This document shows positions 53,777 to 62,497 of a stretch of DNA of 64,000 nucleotides, in pieces. A program made the translations under genes and the position numbers. The DNA comes from Hortaea werneckii (taxonomy: Eukaryota; Ascomycota; Dothideomycetes; Mycosphaerellales; Teratosphaeriaceae). The stretch's first letter is position 1. Each line of letters opens with the position of its first letter. The notes beneath the pieces were generated by a model. That model had not been told where the DNA came from. It did no database searches and saw only the letters and a list, made by a program, of their open reading frames with translations. Where the stretch lies: contig JBAOKB010000079.1 in assembly GCA_037044905.1 (NCBI GenBank), forward strand, positions 35,175 to 99,174. Direction: 5' to 3'.

Positions 53777-55828
53777 ATGGTCTCAGTCGCAACGCCCCGC
53801 GGCGCGATGCCGCCACCACCCACACCGTTGCCGAAGCGCCCTACCCTTGGCTTGAAGCGAGATAGCTCGTACCTCGACACTGACGACGAATCCTCCCTCT
53901 CCACTACCACGAAGAAGCTCAAGGTGGCGTTTGACCCGAACGTAGATGTGCGTATCGTAGACGACTGGACCGAGAAGAGTTTCGATCTGGTCAAGGAAGA
54001 AGTCAGGCTGGGCGTGGAGAGGCATTTAGCAGCCGGAGACCAGAGAGATGATTCGCAATACATCAAGCTGCTGCAAACCCTCAGCCAGGATGCTGGCTCT
54101 GGTGATGCGCCGAGCGGCAAGCTGCTGAAGAAATACATACTGGCTATTGATGCCAAGGTCAGCTCGCTTGGAGAATGTGGAAAGCTTGCTGCCGCAGTGC
54201 TGGATCTGTCCTGGGTTGGCCGAGATGAGGTATTTGCTGGGCTTTACATTCGCTTCCTCACCAGTCTGGCGACTGCACACTCGAAATTCATACCCTCCAT
54301 CATGCAGAGTCTGGTCGCGCATTTCGCACGCCTGCCGGCGTCGTCAGGCCGCTTAGCAGGAGAGAATCCGGTAGACAGGGCCACGATGTTCACGAGGGTG
54401 CACATGGCCATCAGAATATTACTGCGACAAGTTCCGTCCGCTTCCGCCGCTCTCGCCAGGGCTATGAAAGGCGAATTCCCGAATGACCTGGCAACAACCC
54501 GCTCATACGTGCAGTATCAGAAGCATTTGTTACGATGTGCAGACTATGCCCCGGAGTTGAAGGCTGAAATACTCTCAATCATCACCCAGCGCTTGGTCAG
54601 TATCGATGTGCAGATCCAGCTGGACATTGAAGACTTAGAGGAAGAGGCAGAGGAAAGGTTACTTCAGCAGCAAACCGGGCACAAAGGTCAGCCGGCCGAG
54701 GCCGAAGACTCAGATGACAGCGATATCGATTCCGTATCTGAGTCTGAGGAGACGGTCACCGAAGACGAGCAGCGCCTGCGGGAGGTCAGGTTGAAGGTCG
54801 CAAAGATGGATGGCACGCTGGACATGCTCTTTGAGTACTACACGCCACTCATTCAGAACGGACCGCGCGCTGAGCTCAATGATGCCTATCAGCAACTACT
54901 CTCACACTTCGCCACCTTCATCCTTCCAAACCGGACGCGACATGCGCAATTCCTCGTGTTTCACTTCTCTCAGACTCTCCCGCAACACACGACGCTCTTC
55001 GCTCAGCAGTGTCTCTCTATTGCCTTCCAGCCGTCCGCATCCACATCCATACGCCTACACGCTTGCGCCTACCTGGCATCATTCGTCGCACGTGGAGCTC
55101 ACCTCTCCTCTGCGTCTGTGCGAGACGTCTTCGCCATTCTGTGTGAACACCTCGAGGGTTTTCGCCGTCGGTACGAGCCTTCAAGTCGAGGTCCAGACAA
55201 GCGCACATACTGTCTCTATTATGCTGTTGCCCAAGCTATCCTCTACATCTTTTGCTTCCGATGGAGAGACCTCGTCGTAGGCTCAGCGTCTCCGGAACCC
55301 GGCGATGAAGACCTCAGCGAAGACGACTTGTTGGCTGAAGGCCGAGACCTTGCGTGGTTACCCGGTGTCAAGGAAGCCCTCCAGAAGAACATTCACAGCA
55401 GACTAAACCCGCTTAAGGTGTGCTCGCCAGCCATTGTCGGTGAATTCGCCAAGATTGCCCATCACATCCGCTTCCTATATATCTTCTCCATCTTAGAGAC
55501 GAACAAGCGCGTAAGGCTGGGCAACGGTTACACATACTACACGACCGGGGGCATGATGGATATGGGACGGCGAGAGACTGCTATGGATCGCAAAGTGGGC
55601 GAAGCGCATTTGCAGCTTGAAGCGTATTTCCCCTTCGACCCTTATCACCTGCCGAAAAGCAAGCGCTGGGTCGAGGGCGATTACAATGAATGGAAGCAGC
55701 CGGCGGGTATGAAGCAGGATGATGACGATGATAGTGATGATGACGAGGAAGATGATAGTGAGGACGAGTCGCTGCCTGAAGAGCTCGATCAGTTGCCGGT
55801 TGGCGACACCGAGTCTGTGAGCAGCTGA
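53777..55828 (+). CDS. RRN3: RNA polymerase I initiation factor RRN3 (TIF-IA)
   Basis: 683 residues, single exon. RRN3 bridges RNA polymerase I to the core factor at rDNA promoters in the nucleolus and is a main growth-control point. Visible features are an all-helical HEAT-like body (YIKLLQTLSQDA ... GKLLKKYILAIDAKVSSL ... RVHMAIRILLRQVPS ... LDMLFEYYTPLI ... HPYAYT-type helices) and the family block SRLNPLKVCSPAIVGEFAKIAHHIRFLYIF. An acidic insertion (EDSDDSDIDSVSESEETVTEDE) is the usual Rrn3 acidic loop with CK2/TOR-type Ser sites, and the C-terminus is strongly acidic. The start at 53777 is the first ATG with the MVSVATPRGAMPPPPTP leader. Confidence 0.93.
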   Translation: MVSVATPRGAMPPPPTPLPKRPTLGLKRDSSYLDTDDESSLSTTTKKLKVAFDPNVDVRIVDDWTEKSFDLVKEEVRLGVERHLAAGDQRDDSQYIKLLQTLSQDAGSGDAPSGKLLKKYILAIDAKVSSLGECGKLAAAVLDLSWVGRDEVFAGLYIRFLTSLATAHSKFIPSIMQSLVAHFARLPASSGRLAGENPVDRATMFTRVHMAIRILLRQVPSASAALARAMKGEFPNDLATTRSYVQYQKHLLRCADYAPELKAEILSIITQRLVSIDVQIQLDIEDLEEEAEERLLQQQTGHKGQPAEAEDSDDSDIDSVSESEETVTEDEQRLREVRLKVAKMDGTLDMLFEYYTPLIQNGPRAELNDAYQQLLSHFATFILPNRTRHAQFLVFHFSQTLPQHTTLFAQQCLSIAFQPSASTSIRLHACAYLASFVARGAHLSSASVRDVFAILCEHLEGFRRRYEPSSRGPDKRTYCLYYAVAQAILYIFCFRWRDLVVGSASPEPGDEDLSEDDLLAEGRDLAWLPGVKEALQKNIHSRLNPLKVCSPAIVGEFAKIAHHIRFLYIFSILETNKRVRLGNGYTYYTTGGMMDMGRRETAMDRKVGEAHLQLEAYFPFDPYHLPKSKRWVEGDYNEWKQPAGMKQDDDDDSDDDEEDDSEDESLPEELDQLPVGDTESVSS

Positions 55829-56193
55829 TGCGTTTCAGTCAAGCAGTCGGGTCAGGCCTACAATGGTGTTCGTTTTGGTGGTCGTTCCTTTTTTTTTTCT
55901 TTTCTTTCTTTTTTGAGATGGGATTTAGCGCGGCGCTTTGGGAGGAAAGAGTCATGAAGTTTGGTTGCAACTTATGGAAGGCGTTTAATACTGGGGCAAA
56001 TGGCGTTGCGTGGTTATCTAAATGAGGGGTATACCTGTGGAAAGCTCGATGCTTTTGAAGCAAAGATATTACTGCAGCACAAGATATTGCGTTCTAACAA
56101 TACAAATTGATCCATCTTTCAAACTAGAATGGCTTTACTTGCTTTCGTCGTGACGTCGTAGTGTATGATTTCCACCATTCTGAATTCTTGCCT
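55829..56193. other. Intergenic, convergent 3' ends
   Basis: Holds the 3' UTR of RRN3, including a T/C-rich run near 55887-55915, and the 3' end of the next minus-strand gene. Confidence 0.45.
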
Positions 56194-56829
56194 TCAGATC
56201 CCCAATGGGTTTCCTGCACTCCCACCTCCAGCATTCCGAGTCCCCGCCTGCGCCTGCTTCCCACCCGGCAGGGCCCCTTGGCCCTGACCTACGCCTGCCA
56301 ACCCCAAGGGATTGCCGGCAGTGCTCACACGCGGTCCGCCGACACCTACTTGGTCTTTGATGTTGTTGCCGTAGCCCGCCACCCCTTGGCCCCAATATCT
56401 GGTGGTATTCGTGATACTGTTGCCGATGCCTTCTCCGACCTTGTTCACGCCGTTGCCGACGTTGTAGAAGTAGGATGAGGCATAGTTGCCTACGTTCGCT
56501 ACTTGCTGCTGCACAGCGCGGTTGATCCAGTTGGGCGAGGCGGCTGTTGAGGCTGCGGACGAGACGGTCGAGGCGGCTTTGGAAGGGGCACTGGCTAAGG
56601 ACGAAGATGCCTTGGAAGCTGCTGAAGGAGTCTGGGACGGAATTTTGGGCGCTGCTGCTTTGGAAACGGTCGTTGGTGGTTTCTTGGCTACAGCATTGGG
56701 TTGTTTGGTAGGCGAAGGCGAGGAAGGTTTCGCTGGCGCCTTCGTTGGAGCTTTGTTGGTTGGTGGTTTGGCACCAGGAGCTTTGGCTGGTGCCTTCACC
56801 GGGGGCGCTTTGGTCTGCGTTTTCGACAT
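56194..56829 (-). CDS. Lys/Pro/Ala-rich protein with a conserved Gly-rich amphipathic segment, unknown function
   Basis: 211 residues, single exon, unassigned. The N-terminal half is a Lys/Pro/Ala repeat region (KAPPVKAPAKAPGAKPP) with the composition of a disordered, highly basic tail, then Ser/Ala runs. The middle has an ordered-looking block with regular Tyr/Asn/Gly spacing (NWINRAVQQQVANVGNYAS, then NVGNGVNKVGEGIGNSITN, TTRYWGQGVAGYGNNIKDQ) of a kind seen in filamentous fungal proteins. The tail is Gly/Gln/Ala-rich with two NPLG(L/I) motifs. No signal or membrane span is seen. The block suggests amphipathic helices that may bind membrane or stress surfaces, but this is a guess. Confidence 0.75.
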   Translation of the reverse strand: MSKTQTKAPPVKAPAKAPGAKPPTNKAPTKAPAKPSSPSPTKQPNAVAKKPPTTVSKAAAPKIPSQTPSAASKASSSLASAPSKAASTVSSAASTAASPNWINRAVQQQVANVGNYASSYFYNVGNGVNKVGEGIGNSITNTTRYWGQGVAGYGNNIKDQVGVGGPRVSTAGNPLGLAGVGQGQGALPGGKQAQAGTRNAGGGSAGNPLGI

Positions 56830-57773
56830 GGCCTTTTTGTTCGATTTATTGTTTAATTTGTAAAATCAGGCTCGATACCTATTGTACTACGGAGGTAGTT
56901 CAGAGGCTCGAGAAACCGGTTTTAAGCCCCAGCTTTTGGAGGTGGCTCCAGTGGCTTTCACACCAACGTCATGGCATGCCGGGTCACTTAGCGTGCTTCT
57001 GGCGCCACGCTAGAATGTCGCTAGCGACAAAGATCCAAGCGTTCTCGACCACGCTGCAGCAGGAGCATATCGCAACCTCACTTCACGCGTCTCGGGCAAT
57101 CGTCCATCTACTCTTTGATATTCTTACATCCATCTCCCTCCCCCTCCTGTTGATTATCATGTCCAGCACATCTCGACCTTGATGGTTTGTGTATCGAGTC
57201 GCTTTGTACGCGGAAGGGAGGTGGCATGGGAAGGAGGCGGCTAGGGGTGCAGGAAAATCATCTTTTTAAGGTGGACGTGCAAGGAAAGTCAACATTCGGC
57301 TGAAAGGTCACGGCTACTCGATCCCTTTACGCATCAGGTAAGTGCTCATCTATTCAGTCTTACACCCTCTCTTTGGCTTCGCCCCGACTCTGCTTTCTTC
57401 AACGAGCACTTCGACACATCCCTCCCCACCATGACAAATCTCTTCGTGCGGGGCTTCAGGCCACTTCAACATGGCCAGCACATCTTTACAAGGGCATACG
57501 GGGCAGCCCAAGAAGCCTGGCAAAAAAAGCGCGCAAAAAGCTATCACGCGGCCCAGTGAATCGCCCCAAGCTCGAAGACGTCCTTGAAAAACCCGAAACA
57601 TCCAAACTTACAAAGTTCTGGGACTTTTTAGGCATCCGTGACCCTGAAACCGCAAGTGTTCGACACCTACAAGTCGTGGTCTGTCAATCAGCGACCCGCT
57701 CACCATTTTTCCTGGCCCTGAGCTTGGTTCCTTCCAAGCTGATCCACCGAGCGTAGCTAAGTACGCAGCAAAC
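56830..57773. other. Intergenic and leader of the Ste20-type kinase, with upstream ORFs
   Basis: Holds promoters of two divergent genes. The kinase leader contains short upstream frames, including ATGs near 57431 and 57471, that overlap each other and end before 57774. A 127-codon frame (57373-57756) has no domain support. Confidence 0.45.
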
Positions 57774-60464
57774 ATGGATTCGTCACTCTTGGCGCCTGGA
57801 CCTTTCGAAGGGCCAAACAAGCAGAGGCAGATTCAGGATGCGAAGGACATGTACCAGACCGTCGCACGTAATGCCGAGCGCTCTAACTCCGCTGTCCCGC
57901 CATACGACTTCATTGAGCTCATCGGCAAAGGCGGTTACGGGCGGGTGTATAAGTGCAAAGAGAGGTCCACTGGAAAGCTCATGGCCGTTAAGATCATCAA
58001 CATAGATGACGCTGACTTTCAGGAACACTACCTCGACAAAGACAACACCATCAACAGCTTCCGCAAGGAGGTCGGCATTCTACAGCAGCTCAAAGACAGC
58101 AAAGCGAGAAATATCAACATGATTCATGACGCCTTCGACCTTCACAACCAGCTCTGGATCGTTAGCGATTACTGCACAGGAGGCAGTCTTCGTACTCTAA
58201 TGAGAGCAAATCCTCCACCACGCCGTGGATTCGAGGAGCACTTCCTCATTCCTATAGCGCGTGAGCTGGCCACCGCCATCAAAAGCGTACATGATATCGG
58301 CGTGATACACAGAGACATAAAGTGCGCCAACGTATATGTCAACGAGGAGGGTGACATTCAGCTTGGAGATTTTGGCATTGTTGGCGTGGTGGATGATGGA
58401 TCTTCCAAGCGGAGGACCATCGTCGGCACACCCCATTATCTGCCGAGGGAGATGCACATCACCAGTTCTCACTTGACCGACGAGGCTTATGGTACTGAGG
58501 TAGACATATGGTCTTACGGCATCACCATGTTCGAGGCAGCGACTGGATTGCCACCGTATGCGAATGTTCCGCAGAATCAATTCCACACTGTTGTGGACAA
58601 TCCACCTCGCCTCGAGGGCGACGACTACTCCGACGGACTGAAGGATTTTATTGCTTTCTGTTTGGACAGTGATCCGAGGGCGCGACCGTCAGCGGCTGAA
58701 GTGCTCACCCACCCCTACATTGCAAATTCCTCCAAGAAGTACCCGACCAGTATTCTCGTGGGACTCATCGAGCGCTATGCAGCATGGGAGTACAAAGGCG
58801 GGCAGCGTCAGTCCTTATGGGCCCCTGGCGGTGCAATGGGCCCAGTCAATGATGCTGAGGAAGATGAAAATCTGGCTGGTGATGATGCAAATGAATGGAA
58901 TTTTAGCACATCCGACAACTTCAACGAAGCTTTCGGGAAGCGATACAGTCAGATGATGATAGGTGCTCAAGATTTTGCTGAGGGACATTTCGATGCACCT
59001 GCTGGAGCTGGTCTACCGCCTATACAAACAAGAAACCTAACGCCCCTTGAGCGTTTCAGGCAGCAGAATGAGGAAATGAGCGCCAACCGCGGCGAGCGCT
59101 CACTGGACAGGCTTTTCAAGCCTGGAACAGCACCCTATGAGCTACATACACCGATTGATGACCCGGAACCGCTGTCTGATTTACCACTGCGTAGCATGAG
59201 CGGTCCTGCCCCGACGCGTGAGAGCGTCATCGATCTCGACAGCGCCAATACACTCGACGCCAGCATGCCGACATTCAACTTTGATTTTGGCGATGTTCCT
59301 ACGATGAAAGCAAGGACTTCGCGGCATATTCCAAGCGAGGAAGAAGAGGAGCAGGAACCTGATTTTGACTACGGCCCAAACAACAAAGACGAAAGACGTG
59401 CAACGATGGACTGGAAATTCCCATCTGCTGATAAGAAGCGTGCGACCATGGAATGGACTTTTGACTCTGCTGGTACAGCTGAGCCTGAGTCGCCGGAAGC
59501 CAATATGAACCTGCCGCCGCAAGGTTCCGAAGGGCTGCCTCCAGGCTTTCGTCCACAACTCAAGCACACTGCTACCGAGCCACTGGGCAACTTCAAAGAT
59601 TACATACATCCGCACAAGCCTACCATGCCGACTGCAGCTTCGCCTGTCAGACAGTCTGTCGCATCTATGATCGACCTCGACATGGGAATGGCAGAACCAA
59701 CATTGGCAGACCCGGCGGAGATCGTCAGACCTTCCACGGCCACTTCAGCTACAGGCTCAACTGCTTCGTACGAGACTTCGGGCAATCCATTTGACATGGA
59801 AGAGAGCAAGGAGCAAAACGACTTAGATCGCAACCGCTTCTCTTACCACAAACAGTGGCGTTCCGACGGTGGCCCGCCTAAGCGACTCAGCCACAAGACA
59901 ATGCAAATGCATTCGCGAGGAAGTAGTCTTACCGGTACTGCTGATATGGACGCCGATCCCATACTGGGACAACCCGCACCAGCCGGGAACATTTCTAGAT
60001 TTGACTACAACCGGGATTTGGCCGATATGATGCACGAACGCACTTCCATGTTTGCTGGCTTGCCACAATACAACACGGACCACTGGCCTGACTTTGGCGC
60101 CCCTCCAAGCCTGGACGAGAGTCCGAAGTACCCGTCTACGTATGTCCCAAGGGTTGCCGATCCAGATTACTCGCTCAACAAAGGTCTTCGAGGCAATGGC
60201 TTGTCTTCCCCGAAGCGCGAGATCGACTTTGTCAATCCTGTGGCACCACATCCTGATTCTCTGCTCGAAGATGCTGATTCTGAGCTCGTCCTGTCAGAGT
60301 TCGATCGCTTACTAGATGATTTCGGACAAAACCTTAAAGCGACGAGTAAGGCATTACGGCAGCATCAGGGCATTGATAGCAAAGACAGCAAGGGAGGCAG
60401 CTCAGGGGGTGAGAGTGGATTTGAGAGTAGTGCCGTAACTACTGGGGACGAGGATGGATTCTGA
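57774..60464 (+). CDS. Ste20-family (GCK-type) Ser/Thr protein kinase with long C-terminal regulatory tail
   Basis: 896 residues, single exon. The kinase domain spans about residues 44-315: glycine loop IGKGGYGRVY, catalytic Lys in MAVKII, catalytic loop HRDIKCANVY, DFG in LGDFGIVG, activation segment GTPHYLPREM (PRE in place of APE), and DIWSYGITMFE. All key catalytic residues are present. It resembles fungal germinal-centre-type kinases with one N-terminal kinase domain and a long tail such as the MST-1/Don3 group, which act in septation and polarity; the assignment to a subgroup is inferred. The tail is disordered and Pro/Asp/Ser-rich with repeated short SP motifs, and ends in a conserved-looking helix (SELVLSEFDRLLDDFGQNL). 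The start MDSSLLAPGPFEG fits the family. Confidence 0.92.
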   Translation: MDSSLLAPGPFEGPNKQRQIQDAKDMYQTVARNAERSNSAVPPYDFIELIGKGGYGRVYKCKERSTGKLMAVKIINIDDADFQEHYLDKDNTINSFRKEVGILQQLKDSKARNINMIHDAFDLHNQLWIVSDYCTGGSLRTLMRANPPPRRGFEEHFLIPIARELATAIKSVHDIGVIHRDIKCANVYVNEEGDIQLGDFGIVGVVDDGSSKRRTIVGTPHYLPREMHITSSHLTDEAYGTEVDIWSYGITMFEAATGLPPYANVPQNQFHTVVDNPPRLEGDDYSDGLKDFIAFCLDSDPRARPSAAEVLTHPYIANSSKKYPTSILVGLIERYAAWEYKGGQRQSLWAPGGAMGPVNDAEEDENLAGDDANEWNFSTSDNFNEAFGKRYSQMMIGAQDFAEGHFDAPAGAGLPPIQTRNLTPLERFRQQNEEMSANRGERSLDRLFKPGTAPYELHTPIDDPEPLSDLPLRSMSGPAPTRESVIDLDSANTLDASMPTFNFDFGDVPTMKARTSRHIPSEEEEEQEPDFDYGPNNKDERRATMDWKFPSADKKRATMEWTFDSAGTAEPESPEANMNLPPQGSEGLPPGFRPQLKHTATEPLGNFKDYIHPHKPTMPTAASPVRQSVASMIDLDMGMAEPTLADPAEIVRPSTATSATGSTASYETSGNPFDMEESKEQNDLDRNRFSYHKQWRSDGGPPKRLSHKTMQMHSRGSSLTGTADMDADPILGQPAPAGNISRFDYNRDLADMMHERTSMFAGLPQYNTDHWPDFGAPPSLDESPKYPSTYVPRVADPDYSLNKGLRGNGLSSPKREIDFVNPVAPHPDSLLEDADSELVLSEFDRLLDDFGQNLKATSKALRQHQGIDSKDSKGGSSGGESGFESSAVTTGDEDGF

Positions 60465-60727
60465 AGGCCGACGCATTGCGAAGGACTAGGCGCTTACAAA
60501 GGCACTTTGCTCATCACATGATAAGGCATCGACCTCAGTTGGCTTGAATCCAAGACTTGGGAGGGGGCGATTCATCCGGCGTTGGTTTTTGGTTGGCAGA
60601 GACTATGAAGTTTAAGAAGATACCCGAACGACGAGGCTCACCATGTGCATTGCGAAACGCAAGGAGAGTAGCATTCTTAACCCTGTAGCTTATTACATCT
60701 TGCATCCGGTCTAATTGAGTGTAACTT
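60465..60727. other. Short convergent intergenic gap
   Basis: Holds the 3' UTRs of the kinase and the hydrolase; no gene is seen. Confidence 0.5.
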
Positions 60728-61675
60728 CTATGACTGACGCTGAACCGGCGCGGAAAGAGCGGCATACGCTGCACATTCGAGCGCGAAGCCGAAGCACCTC
60801 GCATACCAACCGTGCGACCAGTGACTCAATTCCATACGATGCGGCGCTCCGGGAACCAGACCGCCTTCGACTCGCGGACTGTTGGTGAAGGCCGCCATGG
60901 TCTGCTGTGCATTTTCGGCAGTGGATTCGAAGAAACAGTCCTGTCCAGGCAAAGCATACATGACGGGGACTCGGACCCGATGTGCCCAATCCCGTTTCCA
61001 ATTGTGAACCCAGTACTCGTACAGACTCCTCATCTCAGGCAACGGTATCGGCGCGTTCAAACGCTCGCTCTGTTCCAGGATCCGAGGATCCATCGTCCCG
61101 GGTCGGAACATCATGCTATCTTTGCCCTGGACCGGATAGCGGAAGTGGTAGGCTCCGATGTTGGGCTCCGGGAAAGGCGTGTCGATGCCGCTTTGGTGTT
61201 GATCTGCGAGGCCGGAGAAGATGAAGCCGCCGAGGGGATAGGATGGTGTGTCTTCTTGCGAGTAGAGTGCTGCGGCGACGATCCCCGCCATGCTTCCTAG
61301 GCTGTGGCAGAGGATTATTAAGCAGGAGCAGCCGTTTGGGATGCCGTGTTGGGTCCAGAGGGCCGGGAGGATGTATTCGTGTATGCGTTTGCCTTCTTCG
61401 ATAGGGAAGCTTGATCCCTCGGGCACTGGCAGGACGGATGATGTGCCGCCATAATCCGGACGGTCGAGGGAGATGAATGGGATTCCGTATGTGTCGCTTG
61501 GTATCTTGGCCGTATGTTGGGGGTTTGCGTCAAAGTAGTGGCATTCGTAGCTGCCACCGTGGAAGGCGACGATCAGAGGCCGGGAAGTTGGGCTTGTGAC
61601 CGAGGACGAAGAGGGTATGTTTTGAATTCCAGTCACAGCGATACCACCAGGCAGAGTTAGATTGAGAGGCTCCAT
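60728..61675 (-). CDS. Alpha/beta hydrolase
   Basis: 315 residues, single exon. It has the alpha/beta-hydrolase order: an oxyanion region VAFHGGSYECHYFD, a DRPDYGGTS block, the nucleophile elbow CHSLGS (Ser in GxSxG-like C-H-S-L-G), an acid position near the ALPGQDCFFES block (Asp), and a catalytic His near HWSHGWYARC. The nucleophile motif has Cys instead of Gly at its first position, which is unusual. No signal peptide is seen. Esterase or lipase-like chemistry is likely, the substrate is unknown. The frame is open to 61717; the ATG at 61675 (MEPLNLTLPGG) is preferred because the extra residues carry no family signal. Confidence 0.85.
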   Translation of the reverse strand: MEPLNLTLPGGIAVTGIQNIPSSSSVTSPTSRPLIVAFHGGSYECHYFDANPQHTAKIPSDTYGIPFISLDRPDYGGTSSVLPVPEGSSFPIEEGKRIHEYILPALWTQHGIPNGCSCLIILCHSLGSMAGIVAAALYSQEDTPSYPLGGFIFSGLADQHQSGIDTPFPEPNIGAYHFRYPVQGKDSMMFRPGTMDPRILEQSERLNAPIPLPEMRSLYEYWVHNWKRDWAHRVRVPVMYALPGQDCFFESTAENAQQTMAAFTNSPRVEGGLVPGAPHRMELSHWSHGWYARCFGFALECAAYAALSAPVQRQS

Positions 61676-62497
61676 CTTATACGAATTGATGTTGTGGGTG
61701 GAACTCCAGGATACCAATGCAACCTGTATTTTTTATATCAACTCGGCTTTAAGGATATCACCGTGCGAAGGCACCTGCAGGCTGGGTCTGTTTGTGATAT
61801 CTCCGTGGTGGACCTTACCCAAAAATGCACTCGTTCCATTGATGATGACCTTTTTTTTTTTTTTTTTGTTCTTTCTTGTTTCTTCTCTTTCGCATGCGCA
61901 TTGATAACATTGTTAACGTAATTTATATCCTCAGCGCCCTGCATAGTACCATATCACCTGGGTTGCTCAAACCGAACTTCTTTGTCTTACATCAGCTCGC
62001 AGGCATTTTATCAGACCAGTGTAGTTTAGAGTAGCACCTCAGTGTGGCAAAACTGCTCTCACACGTGGAGATGGAGAAGTCGCCCGGCGAAGCAAATAGA
62101 GATACGAGTATGTGCTCCCGAAAATGTAATCAAGGTATTCGCGTCCGTCACGATACTGTACTCCGACGACCCACCGGAGCTGTAATGGCCTATTGCAGTA
62201 CCCTGTAGTTGCCTATTGCAGTCCCCAGAGACTTGAGATCAGCTCGATTTAGTGGAGGCGAGATTGACGCGTTCCACTTTGTATGCTCGATATGGCTAGT
62301 CTCCGACATATTTCCGTAGGATCCCATCACTTTGACACAGGCGAGTCGGGGAAGCTGGGCCAGCAACCCAAGTGTGACACCATCCTCCCTGTCAGCCTAG
62401 TCGTGCTGATCATCTTTTTCTCTCATTTTCTCTGGTTCTCCTCCAGAATGCAGAGCTCAAATGGCTGCTCTGAAATCTCTGGTGGCAGTGTGCGCGG
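61676..62497. other. Divergent intergenic region with a 17-T homopolymer
   Basis: Separates the hydrolase and the right-edge regulator. A run of 17 T at 61851-61867 is followed by T/C-rich sequence. No gene is supported. Confidence 0.45.

Noticed and set aside
57373..57756. 127-codon frame before the Ste20-type kinase
   Set aside because: No family match; more likely leader sequence with short upstream frames.
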